Shown piece after piece: positions 39,144 to 47,663 of a DNA stretch of 64,000 nt. The translations under genes were made by a program, and so were the position numbers. The first letter of the stretch is position 1, and each line of letters begins with the position of its first letter. Source of the DNA: Streptomyces tendae (GTDB taxonomy: Bacteria; Actinomycetota; Actinomycetes; Streptomycetales; Streptomycetaceae); assembly GCF_014650435.1 (NCBI RefSeq), contig NZ_BMUY01000006.1:186001-250000 (forward strand). Reading direction: 5' to 3'. The notes under the pieces were generated by a model. It saw only the letters and a list, made by a program, of their open reading frames with translations, was not told the origin of the DNA and did no database searches.

Positions 39144-41639
39144 ATGGACCATGGCACCGAGCGGGACGCACCTCCCGGCCACCGTGCCGGACCCGACACC
39201 GTGCCGGCCGATCCCGTGACGGGCCGTGTCCCGCTGGCCGTCGTCGTGGTGGACCGCGACGGACTGGTCTCCCACTGGAGCCGTGGCGCACGGCGGTTGT
39301 TCGCCCTGCCCAAGGAAGAGGCGATCGGGCGGCCCGCCGCCGACCTGCTCCCCGTCTCGGGCGTGCTCCCCGGGGACGGGGCGGAGGACGACGACGCGGC
39401 GTACGGGTCGTACCCGGACCACGACGGCCTCGGGCCGGGCCTGGAGTCCTCCCTCGACGGGCGGCTCTCCTACCCGGCGGCGGGCCGCGCCCGGCTGACC
39501 GTGCCGGCCGACGGCCGCGTGGACGTGCTCTGGTGGGCCTACCCCCTGGTGGGTCCCGGACCGGAGCGGCTGCTCGTGCTGGCCGCCGACGCGGACGGGC
39601 TGCGCCGGGACTACGCCGGCGGGACCGACGACAGCGCCGGGCCGACCGTCGTCGAGCGGATCGCGCCCGGATTCGCCCTGCACACCGACTTCCCCGGAGC
39701 CGACGAACTCGCCCGCCGCCTCCCCGAGATCCTGCCCAGCATGAGCGTCGGCGAGAGCGCCCGCATCGTCGCGCAGGTCCTCGAACTGGGCTACCCCGTC
39801 CTCGAGTTCAGCCAGAACGACCGGGTGCCCGTGACCCCCGACTGGGGCGTTCCCCGGCGTGCCGAGCGCCGGGCGCGCCGCGAGCGGGCCGCGCGGGCAC
39901 TGGCGGCGGGCGAAGCGGTGCCGGACGAACTGCGGGACGAGGCCGAGGACCTGGAGTACGCGGCGGTCCGCGAACGCCTGGAGTTCCTCAACGAGGTGAG
40001 CGGCGCGATCGGCACCTCGCTCGACCTCGCACGGACCATCGTCGAGGTCAGCCGGGCGGTCGTCCCCCGCTTCACCGACGTCGCCGGCACCTATCTGCGC
40101 GAACAGGTCGTCGCGGGCGAGGGTTTCCCCGACGGCGTGCCCGACACGACGACCATGTGGCACCGGGTCGCCCTCGAGCACACCGACGAACCCGGCCGCT
40201 GGGACGACGTCGTACCCGTCGGCGAGGCCATGCCCTTCCCGGCGCACACCCCCTTCTTCCAGTGCATGACCAGCGGTGAGCCGGTCCTGGTGCCCCGCAT
40301 CAGGCAGGAGATGGGCCACGCCATCGCCTCCCAGTTCGAGAAGCGGGACATCCGGCCGCTCATCACGGGCCGCTCGATGCTGCTGGTGCCGCTCAAGGCA
40401 CGACAGGTCGTCCTCGGCTTCATGATCCTGCTCCGGCACCCGGAGCGGCCCGTGTTCAACGACATGGACCGCGTCACCGGCGCCGAACTCGCCGCCCGCG
40501 CGGGCCTCGTACTCGACAACGCGCGCATGTACACCCACCAGGAGAACGTCGCCGAGACGCTCCAGGACAGCATGCTCCCGCACATCCCCGCGCGCCTGGC
40601 GGGCTGCGACATCGCCACCCGCTACCTGCCGGGGACGCTGCTCGGGCGGGTCGGCGGCGACTGGTTCGACGCGGTCAAGCTGCCGGGCGCCCGCACCGCC
40701 CTCGTCGTCGGCGACGTCATGGGGCACGGCCTGGGCTCGGCCGCGATGATGGGCCAGTTGCGCACCGCCGTCCAGACCATGGCCGGCCTCGACCTGCCGC
40801 CCGCACAGCTCCTGCGCAACCTCGACGACCTCGCCCAGCGGCTCGGCGACACCCACCTCGCGACCTGCCTGTACGCCGTGTACGACCCGGTCGCCGGTGA
40901 ACTGGAGCTTGCCAACGCCGGTCACATCCCGCCCGTCCTGGTCCGTGCCGAGGACGGCGCCAGCGAGCTGATCGACCTGCCGACGGGAGCGCCGATCGGC
41001 GTCGGCGGGGTGCCCTTCGAGTCGGTGCGCGTGCCGGTGGCGCCCGGCGACCGGCTGGTGATGTGCACCGACGGCCTGGTGGAGGTGCGGGGTGAGGACA
41101 TCGGCGTCGGCCTGGCCACCCTCTGCGAGTCCGCCGCCCACCCGGCCGCGTCCATGGACGACGCCTGCGACACCATCATCCGCGCCCTGGGCACCCGCGG
41201 CGGCCGCAAGGACGACGTCGCCCTGCTGATGGCCCGGCTGACCGGCATCGAGCCCGACGCCGTCGCCGAATGGCGCCTCGCCCGCGACCCGGCCGAGGTG
41301 GGCCGCGCCCGCGCGGCGGTCCGCGAGCAACTCCACGACTGGGGGCTGCCGAAGCTGGCCGGTCCCGCCGAGCTGATGGTCAGCGAGCTCGTCACCAACG
41401 CCGTACGGCACTCCCACGCCCGCCCCGTCGAACTGCGCCTGGTGCGCGCCGACACGCTGCTGTGCGAGGTGGACGACGACGACCACGACCTGCCGGCGCT
41501 GGAGAGCGCGGGTCCCGAGGACGAGACCGGGCGCGGCCTGCGCGTGGTCAGCACCCTCGCCCGCGCCTGGGGCGCCAGCCGCACCAACGCGGGCAAGACG
41601 GTGTGGTTCGAGCTGACGCTGCCCGCCCGGTACCGCTGA
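39144..41639 (+). CDS. PAS-GAF-PP2C (SpoIIE)-HATPase signalling protein
   Basis: The 831-residue cytoplasmic protein is a multi-domain partner-switch regulator. A PAS-like domain (about 25-130, AVVVVDRDGLVSHWSRGARRLF), a linker helix region, and a GAF domain (about 295-460) precede a SpoIIE-type PP2C phosphatase (about 467-700: RVGGDWFDAVKL, VVGDVMGHGLGSAAMMGQLR, NAGHIPPVLV, MCTDGLVE, RKDDVALLMARL). The C-terminus (about 720-831) is an RsbW-like HATPase with LMVSELVTNAVRHS and GRGLRVVSTLA. It could dephosphorylate an anti-anti-sigma factor and also phosphorylate or bind one. No sigma, RsbV or RsbW gene is near. ATG 39144 has GAGAGGG upstream. Streptomyces has many paralogues. Confidence 0.9.
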   Translation: MDHGTERDAPPGHRAGPDTVPADPVTGRVPLAVVVVDRDGLVSHWSRGARRLFALPKEEAIGRPAADLLPVSGVLPGDGAEDDDAAYGSYPDHDGLGPGLESSLDGRLSYPAAGRARLTVPADGRVDVLWWAYPLVGPGPERLLVLAADADGLRRDYAGGTDDSAGPTVVERIAPGFALHTDFPGADELARRLPEILPSMSVGESARIVAQVLELGYPVLEFSQNDRVPVTPDWGVPRRAERRARRERAARALAAGEAVPDELRDEAEDLEYAAVRERLEFLNEVSGAIGTSLDLARTIVEVSRAVVPRFTDVAGTYLREQVVAGEGFPDGVPDTTTMWHRVALEHTDEPGRWDDVVPVGEAMPFPAHTPFFQCMTSGEPVLVPRIRQEMGHAIASQFEKRDIRPLITGRSMLLVPLKARQVVLGFMILLRHPERPVFNDMDRVTGAELAARAGLVLDNARMYTHQENVAETLQDSMLPHIPARLAGCDIATRYLPGTLLGRVGGDWFDAVKLPGARTALVVGDVMGHGLGSAAMMGQLRTAVQTMAGLDLPPAQLLRNLDDLAQRLGDTHLATCLYAVYDPVAGELELANAGHIPPVLVRAEDGASELIDLPTGAPIGVGGVPFESVRVPVAPGDRLVMCTDGLVEVRGEDIGVGLATLCESAAHPAASMDDACDTIIRALGTRGGRKDDVALLMARLTGIEPDAVAEWRLARDPAEVGRARAAVREQLHDWGLPKLAGPAELMVSELVTNAVRHSHARPVELRLVRADTLLCEVDDDDHDLPALESAGPEDETGRGLRVVSTLARAWGASRTNAGKTVWFELTLPARYR

Positions 41640-41644
41640 CGCCG

Positions 41645-41670
41645 GGGCGGCCGCCGCGCGGCGGCCGCCC
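41645..41670 (+). terminator. terminator hairpin after the SpoIIE-type gene
   Basis: GGGCGGCCGCC (41645-41655) and GGCGGCCGCCC (41660-41670) form a perfect 11-bp stem with loop GCGC, 5 nt past the stop codon. Confidence 0.75.
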
Positions 41671-41693
41671 ACCGAGCGGCGGCCGCCCACCGA
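41658..41693. repeat. tandem 18-bp direct repeat
   Basis: GCGGCGGCCGCCCACCGA occurs twice back to back at 41658-41675 and 41676-41693, duplicating the right arm of the terminator hairpin. Confidence 0.9.
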
Positions 41694-41726
41694 TCACCCG
41701 CGTGAACAACGCTGCGGTCAATACAC

Positions 41727-41984
41727 CTAGGCGGCGTCGCGGCGTCGTGCCGCCCTGCGCTGCAGGGACTCGCGCCGGGCGCGCAGTTCCCGCTGGCGAC
41801 GCCGGCTCTTCCTGCCCCGCGCGGCCCGCGCGCGAGCACGGGAGTCCCTGAGCTTGGTGTGGTCGAGCCTGGTCAGGTACCACATGAGACCGCAGAACAA
41901 GGCCAGGAGCAGCACGCCAAGGACGGCGGCGACCACCGGCGGCATGTCCCCGACCTCGATGTCCCGGTACTTTCCGACACCCAT
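41727..41984 (-). CDS. small single-span membrane protein with basic tail
   Basis: The 85-residue product has a short polar N-terminus (MGVGKYRDIEVGD), one strong membrane span at about 15-35 (PVVAAVLGVLLLALFCGLMWY) and a very basic 45-residue tail with many Arg (AARGRKSRRRQRELRARRE). By the positive-inside rule the tail is cytoplasmic and may contact RNA, DNA or acidic lipids. I do not recognise a family. The ATG is preceded by GGGGGGAA, a strong ribosome binding site, which together with codon bias supports it as real; the long reading frame that continues upstream is a shadow. Confidence 0.75.
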   Translation of the reverse strand: MGVGKYRDIEVGDMPPVVAAVLGVLLLALFCGLMWYLTRLDHTKLRDSRARARAARGRKSRRRQRELRARRESLQRRAARRRDAA

Positions 41985-42194
41985 GCGTTCCCCCCGCTCG
42001 CCCTGCCGCCGGCGCTGTCCCGCGCCCGGCCGACCGGCGCAATGTACCGGATCGGCCCGCGGACCGAATCCGCCCGGCGCGAACGGCCGGTGAAGGTATG
42101 CGCCCGGCGCTTGTGGCCGTGCGCCGGGCGCGATACACCGTACGAACCCGCCGTCGCCGGCGGGCCGTACGTCGTCGCACCTGGGGAGACGGGC

Positions 42195-42917
42195 ATGAGC
42201 GTGACGAGTCGGTACCGGGACGCCTGGGAGGGCTTCTGGAGCGAGGCATCCGGGGACCGGGGGGCGGTGTTCTGGGACGCGGAGCCCACTCTGACCGCCG
42301 GTCGCCACCTGGCCCACTTCGAGCCGCACCTGACCGACCCCGCCCTGCCGCTGATCGACCTGGGCTGCGGCAACGGCACCCAGACCCGCTATTTCGCCGA
42401 ACGCTTCCCGCACGTGGTCGGCGCCGACCTCTCCGCCGCCGCCCTCGGCCACGCCCGCCACGCCGACCCCGCCGGACTGGCCGCGTACCGGCAACTGGAC
42501 GCCGCCGACAAGGCCGAGGCGGAGACGCTGCACACCGAACTGGGCGACGCGAACGTGTACGTCCGGGGCGTCCTGCACCAGTGCGAGCCCGACGACCGGC
42601 AGCCCCTGGCCGACGCCCTCGCCGCGCTCCTCGGCGAACGCGGCCGCGCCTTCCTGGTCGAGCCCTCCCAGGAGGCCAAGACCGTCCTGATGGACCTGGC
42701 CCAGGGCCCGGCCGGGCCGCCCGCCAAGCTCGCCCCCGTCCTCCGCCACGGCCTGACCCCCGGCTCGGTCCCCGACGAGGCGGTGCCCGAGTACCTCCGC
42801 TCGGCCGGACTGACCGTCCTGGCGAGCGGCGAACTCCCGCTGGTCACCACCGAGTACACGTCGGACGGCACCCGCATCGAGCTGCCGTCCACGTGGGTCG
42901 TGGCGGGCGTCGCCTAG
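42195..42917 (+). CDS. class I SAM-dependent methyltransferase
   Basis: The 240-residue protein binds S-adenosylmethionine through PLIDLGCGNGTQTRYFAERF (motif I) and VVGADLSAAALGHARHADP (motif II acidic residue). It begins with a short conserved helix (YRDAWEGFWSEAS) typical of small-molecule methyltransferases. The acceptor is unknown. ATG 42195 follows GGGGAGACGGGC; the frame extends left to 41859 but without support. A NUDIX gene follows after 6-9 nt, though that gene may have its own start signal. Confidence 0.85.
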   Translation: MSVTSRYRDAWEGFWSEASGDRGAVFWDAEPTLTAGRHLAHFEPHLTDPALPLIDLGCGNGTQTRYFAERFPHVVGADLSAAALGHARHADPAGLAAYRQLDAADKAEAETLHTELGDANVYVRGVLHQCEPDDRQPLADALAALLGERGRAFLVEPSQEAKTVLMDLAQGPAGPPAKLAPVLRHGLTPGSVPDEAVPEYLRSAGLTVLASGELPLVTTEYTSDGTRIELPSTWVVAGVA

Positions 42918-42923
42918 CATCGG

Positions 42924-43406
42924 GTGGTGGACTCGACGCACCGGCCCGCGTGCCGGGTCATCTGTCTGGACGCCGCCCGCCGCCTGCTGCTCCTGCGCTG
43001 GCGGGACCCGTTCGACGGCGGGTACGTCTGGGAGCCACCGGGTGGCGGCATCGAGCCGGGTGAGACGCCCCTGGCGGCGGCACGGCGCGAACTGGCCGAG
43101 GAGACCGGGCTCGACCCGGCCGCGGTGCTCGACCGGTCGATACCGGTCGAGCGCGACCTGTGGTGGAACGGCAGGCGGTACACCGGAACGGAGCGCTTCT
43201 ACGTCGCCGAGTTCGCCGCCGAGCGGCCCGCGCTCGTGCGGACCGGCCTGCTCCCCGACGAGCAGGCCAGCCTGGACAGGTACGAGTGGACGGCCTGGTC
43301 CGCTCTGGACTCGCTGCCCGACCGGGTCGAGCCGCCGGGGCTGCCGGCGATTCTCGACGCCCTGGTGCCGGACGGCCCGTGGCGCGACCGTCCGGGAAAG
43401 CGCTGA
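42924..43406 (+). CDS. NUDIX hydrolase
   Basis: The protein of about 160 residues carries a perfect Nudix box, G-x5-E-x7-R-E-L-x-E-E-x-G (GGGIEPGETPLAAARRELAE, then ETGL). It should hydrolyse a nucleoside diphosphate linked to another group; the substrate is unknown. The rest shows the MutT-like start CRVICLDAARRLLLLRW. Starts at GTG 42924 or GTG 42927 are equivalent; TAGCAT (42915-42920) ends 6 nt before the second, so it may be leaderless although it follows the methyltransferase closely. Confidence 0.87.
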   Translation: MVDSTHRPACRVICLDAARRLLLLRWRDPFDGGYVWEPPGGGIEPGETPLAAARRELAEETGLDPAAVLDRSIPVERDLWWNGRRYTGTERFYVAEFAAERPALVRTGLLPDEQASLDRYEWTAWSALDSLPDRVEPPGLPAILDALVPDGPWRDRPGKR

Positions 43407-43430
43407 TGGTAGGCCGTACGAGGGCACTCT

Positions 43431-43446
43431 AGAGGTCTAGACCACC
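43431..43446. promoter_or_regulatory. DasR-type (dre) operator
   Basis: AGAGGTCTAGACCACC matches the DasR consensus A(C/G)TGGTCTAGACCA(C/G)T at 14 of 16 positions, with the GGTCTAGACC core (43434-43443) perfect. It lies 57-70 nt before the DppA-like start. DasR is the GntR-family repressor relieved by glucosamine-6-phosphate. Confidence 0.7.
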
Positions 43447-43488
43447 GATGGTTATCCACAGCCCTGGCAGAGGTGGCCGGGCACCGCG

Positions 43489-43494
43489 TACGGT
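43489..43494 (+). promoter_or_regulatory. candidate -10 box of the peptidase operon, leaderless
   Basis: TACGGT ends 7 nt before the ATG at 43502. There is no Shine-Dalgarno sequence before this ATG, unlike the next gene in the operon. Confidence 0.42.
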
Positions 43495-43501
43495 TCGAGC
43501 C

Positions 43502-44335
43502 ATGAAGATCCTCATCAGTGCCGACATGGAAGGCGCCACCGGCGTCACCTGGCCGGCCGACGTGCTGCCGGGGACGCCGCAGTGGGAGCGGTGCCGGTCG
43601 ATGTTCACCTCGGACGTGAACGCGGCCGTGCTGGGCTTCTTCGACGGCGGCGCCGACGAGGTGCTGGTCAACGAGGCGCACTGGAGCATGCGCAACCTCC
43701 TCCTGGAGCGTCTCGACGAGCGCACGGAGATGCTCACCGGGCGGCACAAGGCGCTGTCCATGGTGGAGGGCGTCCAGCACGGCGACGTGGACGGCATAGC
43801 GTTCATCGGGTACCACGCGGGCGCCGGTATGGAAGGTGTCCTCGCGCACACCTACCTCGCCAACCAGCTCACCGGCGTCTGGCTGAACGACGTACGGGCC
43901 AGTGAGGGTCTGCTCAACGCACACGTGGTCGCCGAGTACGGAGTACCCGTGGTGCTCGTCACCGGGGACGACGTGGCCTGCGAGGACGCGCTCGGCTACG
44001 CGCCCGAGGCGCGCAAGGTCGCGGTCAAGGACCACGTGTCGCGGTACGCGGCCGTGTGCCGCACACCGGCCAGGACCGCCGCTGACATCCGGGACGCGGC
44101 CAAGGAGGCCACCGCGCTGGCGGTGCGGCACGAGCCGGTGACCGGCGGTCCCTTCACCCTCGCCCTGGAGTTCGACGCCGAGCACCTGGCGGCCGCGGCG
44201 ACCGTGGTGCCCGGTGTGGCGCAGGTCGGGGAGCGGAAGGTGGCGTACACCCACGACACGATGTTCGAGGCGATCCGGACGTTCAAGGCGGTCACGACGA
44301 TCGTCTCGGCGGCGGTGGAGGAGCAGTATGGCTGA
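43502..44335 (+). CDS. M55 D-aminopeptidase, DppA-like
   Basis: The 277-residue protein belongs to peptidase family M55, zinc D-aminopeptidases that cleave D-Ala-containing di- and tripeptides. Zinc ligands D8 and E10 are in ILISADMEGATG; further ligands are expected in LVNEAHWSM and FIGYHAGAGMEG, matching B. subtilis DppA. Length is normal. It lacks a signal peptide and acts in the cytosol. The ATG lacks a ribosome binding site and is likely leaderless. It is first of a peptidase operon and has a DasR-type site upstream, consistent with recycling of cell-wall stem peptides. Confidence 0.9.
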   Translation: MKILISADMEGATGVTWPADVLPGTPQWERCRSMFTSDVNAAVLGFFDGGADEVLVNEAHWSMRNLLLERLDERTEMLTGRHKALSMVEGVQHGDVDGIAFIGYHAGAGMEGVLAHTYLANQLTGVWLNDVRASEGLLNAHVVAEYGVPVVLVTGDDVACEDALGYAPEARKVAVKDHVSRYAAVCRTPARTAADIRDAAKEATALAVRHEPVTGGPFTLALEFDAEHLAAAATVVPGVAQVGERKVAYTHDTMFEAIRTFKAVTTIVSAAVEEQYG

Positions 44336-45653
44336 GCACACGGGGACCGGCACGGACGCCGAGGCGCTGGACGAGGTCGTCCGGTTCACCTCCGAGCTGA
44401 TCCGGATCGACACCACCAACCGCGGCGGCGGCGACTGCCAGGAGCGCCCGGCCGCCGAGTACGCCGCCGCGCGGCTCGCCGAGGCCGGGATCGAGCCCAC
44501 GCTGCTGGAGCGGACCCCCGGCCGCACCAACGTGGTGGCCCGCATCGCGGGCACCGATCCGTCGGCCGACGCGCTGCTGGTCCACGGTCACCTGGACGTG
44601 GTGCCCGCCGAGGCCGGCGACTGGAGCGTCGACCCGTTCTCCGGGGAGATCCGCGACGGCGTCGTCTGGGGGCGCGGCGCGGTCGACATGAAGAACATGG
44701 ACGCGATGATCCTCGCCGTCGTCCGCGACTGGGCCCGGCGGGGCGTGCGCCCCCGGCGGGACGTGGTGATCGCGTTCACCGCGGACGAGGAGGCCAGCGC
44801 CGAGGACGGCTCCGGCTTCCTCGCCGACCGGCACGCCGCCCTGTTCGAGGGCTGCACCGAGGGCGTCAGCGAGTCCGGGGCGTTCACCTTCCACGACGGG
44901 GCCGGGCGGCAGTTCTACCCCATCGCCGCCGGTGAGCGGGGCACGGGCTGGCTCAAGCTCACCGCGCGCGGCCGGGCCGGGCACGGCTCCAAGGTGAACC
45001 GTCAGAACGCGGTCACCCGGCTCGCCGCCGCGATCACCCGCATCGGCGACCACGAGTGGCCGCTGCGCCTGACCCCGACCGTGCGCGCGGCCCTGACCGA
45101 GATCGCCGCCGTCTACGGCATCGAGACCGACCTGAGCGACGTCGATGCCCTGCTGGACAAGCTCGGCCAGGCCGGGAAACTGGTCGAGGCCACCGTCCGC
45201 AACAGCAGCAACCCGACCATGCTGGACGCCGGGTACAAGGTCAACGTCATCCCGGGAGAGGCCGTCGCCCACGTCGACGGACGGTTCCTGTACGGCGGCG
45301 AGGACGAGTTCCGCAGCACCCTCGACCGGCTCACCGGGCCGGACGTGGACTGGGAGTTCGTCCACCGCGAGGTGGCCCTCCAGGCGCCGGTGGACTCGCC
45401 GACGTACGCCCGGATGCGTGCGGCCGTGGAGGAGTTCGCGCCCGAGGGGCACGTCGTGCCGTACTGCATGTCCGGCGGCACCGACGCCAAGCAGTTCTCA
45501 CAGCTCGGCATCACCGGATACGGCTTCGCGCCGCTGAAGCTGCCCGAGGGCTTCGACTACCAGGCCCTCTTCCACGGCGTGGACGAACGGGTCCCGGTCG
45601 AGGCGCTGCACTTCGGAGTCCGTGTCCTCGACCGTTTCCTGCGCACGGCGTAA
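44328..45653 (+). CDS. M20-family zinc peptidase
   Basis: The 441-residue protein is a dipeptidase/deacetylase of family M20 (ArgE/DapE/CPG2). Metal and catalytic residues are in LVHGHLDVVPA (His, catalytic Asp), RGAVDMKNMDAM (bridging Asp) and FTADEEAS (catalytic Glu, zinc Glu); the last His is in ALHFGVRVLDRF. The dimerisation domain is about 200-320 (RGRAGHGSKVNRQNAV). It may cleave the dipeptides released by the M55 enzyme or larger muropeptide stems. ATG 44328 has GGAGGAG and overlaps the M55 gene by 8 nt. Confidence 0.9.
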   Translation: MAEHTGTGTDAEALDEVVRFTSELIRIDTTNRGGGDCQERPAAEYAAARLAEAGIEPTLLERTPGRTNVVARIAGTDPSADALLVHGHLDVVPAEAGDWSVDPFSGEIRDGVVWGRGAVDMKNMDAMILAVVRDWARRGVRPRRDVVIAFTADEEASAEDGSGFLADRHAALFEGCTEGVSESGAFTFHDGAGRQFYPIAAGERGTGWLKLTARGRAGHGSKVNRQNAVTRLAAAITRIGDHEWPLRLTPTVRAALTEIAAVYGIETDLSDVDALLDKLGQAGKLVEATVRNSSNPTMLDAGYKVNVIPGEAVAHVDGRFLYGGEDEFRSTLDRLTGPDVDWEFVHREVALQAPVDSPTYARMRAAVEEFAPEGHVVPYCMSGGTDAKQFSQLGITGYGFAPLKLPEGFDYQALFHGVDERVPVEALHFGVRVLDRFLRTA

Positions 45654-45695
45654 AGACCCGGGCACCGCCCGGACGAGCAAGCAGCTGGAGGAGAA

Positions 45696-47663
45696 GTGGG
45701 GGAGTCAGTGCCGACTCTTTCGTACGGATCGTGGCCCTCGCCCGTCGACGCGGCGCTCGCCGCCGCGCACGACGGACGGCCCGACGACGTCGGCTTCGTC
45801 GGCGACGAGGTGTGGTGGACCGCACCCCGGCCCACCGAGGGCGGGCGGCGCACCCTGGTGCGGCGGCACGCCGACGGCACCGAGGAACCGGTGCTGCCCG
45901 CACCGTGGAACGTGCGCAGCCGCGTCATCGAGTACGGCGGCCGGCCGTGGGGAGCGGTCACGACCGACGCCGGTCCGCTGGTGGTCTTCGTGAACTTCCC
46001 CGACCAGCGGCTGTACGCCTTCACGCCCGGCGGCGGCGAGCCGCGCCCGCTGACCCCGCTCTCCCCGGTGGGCGGCGGGCTGCGCTGGATCGAGCCGGAC
46101 CCGCGCCCCGAGCGCGGCGAGGTGTGGTGCGTCCTGGAGGAGTTCACCGGCGAGGGGCCCACCGACGTGCGCCGCGTCCCGGTGGCGGTGCCGCTGGACG
46201 GCTCCGCGGCCGACGACCGGGGCGCGGTCCGCGAACTCGCCCCCGAGCGGCACCGCTTCGTCACCGGGCCCCGCCTCTCGCCCGACGGGGGCCGCGCCGC
46301 CTGGCTCGCCTGGGACCACCCGCGCATGCCCTGGGACGGCACCGAGCTGATCGTCGCCGAGGTCGGCCCCGAGGGCACGTTCCGGGACGCCCGGACCGTC
46401 GCCGGGGGGCCCGAGGAGTCGATCGCCCAGGCGGACTGGGCCCCGGACGGCACCCTCCTGTACGCCTCCGATCGCACCGGCTGGTGGAACCTCTACCGCG
46501 ACGGGCTGCCGCTGTGCGCCCGCGAGGAGGAGTTCGGCGGGCCGCTGTGGAAGCTCGGGCAGCGCTGGTTCGCGCCCCTGGACAGCGGCCTCGTCGCGGT
46601 CCTGCACGGCCGCGGCGCCGCCGTCCTCGGCATACTCGACCCCGAGACCGGCGACGTCGTCGACGCCGCGGGCCCCTGGACCGAGTTCGCGCCCGCCCTC
46701 GCCGCGCACGGGGAACGGGTCGTCGGCGTCGGCGCGAGCCCGCACAGCGGCTACGAGGTCGTCGAGCTGGACGCCCGCACCGGCCGCGCCCGGGTGATCG
46801 GCGCCCCGCACGAGGACGTCACCGACCCGGCGTACTACCCGCGGCCGAGGATCCGTACGTTCACGGGCCCGGGCGGCCGCGAGATCCACACCCACCTCTA
46901 CCCGCCGCACCACCCGGACTGCCGCGCCCCCGACGGAGAGCTGCCGCCGTACGTCATCTGGGCGCACGGCGGTCCCACCAGCCGATCCCCGCTCGTCCTC
47001 GACCTGGAGATCGCCTACTTCACCTCCCGCGGCATCGGCGTCGCCGAGGTCAACTACGGGGGGTCCAGCGGGCACGGCCGGGAGTACCGCAACCGGCTGC
47101 GCGAACAGTGGGGCGTCGTCGACGTCGAGGACTGCGCGGCCGTCGCCCTGGCCCTCGCCGAGGAGGGCACCGCCGACCGGGAGCGGCTCGCCGTGCGCGG
47201 CGGCAGCGCGGGCGGCTGGACCTCCGCCGCGTCGCTGGCCACCACCGACGTCTACGCCTGCGGCACGATCATCTACCCGATCCTGGACCTGACCGGCTGG
47301 GGCACCGGCGAGACCCACGACTTCGAGTCCCAGTACCTGGAGAGCCTGATCGGGCCGTACGCCGAGGTCCCGGACCGCTACACCGAGCGGTCGCCCGCCG
47401 AGCACGCCGAGAGCGTCACCGCCCCGTTCCTGCTGCTCCAGGGACTGGACGACGTGATCTGCCCGCCCGTGCAGTGCGAGCGGTTCCTCGACCGCATGGC
47501 GGGCCGCGGCGTGCCGCACGCCTACCTCGCCTTCGAGGGCGAGGGACACGGATTCCGCCGCGCGGAGACCATGGTGCGCGCCCTGGAGGCCGAGCTGTCC
47601 CTCTACGCCCAGGTCTTCGGGCTGACCCCGCCCGGCATCCCCACCCTGGAGCTGACCCGATGA
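45696..47663 (+). CDS. S9-family prolyl oligopeptidase-like peptidase
   Basis: The 655-residue cytosolic serine peptidase has a beta-propeller (about 1-390; DWAPDGTLLYASDRTGWWNLY) and a catalytic alpha/beta domain (about 400-655). The catalytic triad is Ser in RGGSAGGWTSAAS, Asp in LQGLDDVICP and His in EGEGHGF. It resembles dipeptidyl/acylaminoacyl peptidases, which cut short peptides. It follows the M20 gene after 42 nt. GTG 45696 (GGAGGAG) and GTG 45708 (GGGGGAG) are both possible starts. Its TGA overlaps ldcA. Confidence 0.88.
   Translation: MGESVPTLSYGSWPSPVDAALAAAHDGRPDDVGFVGDEVWWTAPRPTEGGRRTLVRRHADGTEEPVLPAPWNVRSRVIEYGGRPWGAVTTDAGPLVVFVNFPDQRLYAFTPGGGEPRPLTPLSPVGGGLRWIEPDPRPERGEVWCVLEEFTGEGPTDVRRVPVAVPLDGSAADDRGAVRELAPERHRFVTGPRLSPDGGRAAWLAWDHPRMPWDGTELIVAEVGPEGTFRDARTVAGGPEESIAQADWAPDGTLLYASDRTGWWNLYRDGLPLCAREEEFGGPLWKLGQRWFAPLDSGLVAVLHGRGAAVLGILDPETGDVVDAAGPWTEFAPALAAHGERVVGVGASPHSGYEVVELDARTGRARVIGAPHEDVTDPAYYPRPRIRTFTGPGGREIHTHLYPPHHPDCRAPDGELPPYVIWAHGGPTSRSPLVLDLEIAYFTSRGIGVAEVNYGGSSGHGREYRNRLREQWGVVDVEDCAAVALALAEEGTADRERLAVRGGSAGGWTSAASLATTDVYACGTIIYPILDLTGWGTGETHDFESQYLESLIGPYAEVPDRYTERSPAEHAESVTAPFLLLQGLDDVICPPVQCERFLDRMAGRGVPHAYLAFEGEGHGFRRAETMVRALEAELSLYAQVFGLTPPGIPTLELTR

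Noticed and set aside
43427..43434. CTCTAGAG palindrome next to the DasR-like site as a second operator
   Set aside because: It is short, overlaps the DasR-like site by one base and has no known match; likely chance symmetry around CTAG.
45056..47659. Long plus-strand frame continuous with the LD-carboxypeptidase
   Set aside because: It runs through the M20 and S9 genes in another frame; the ATGA junction at 47660 gives the natural start.
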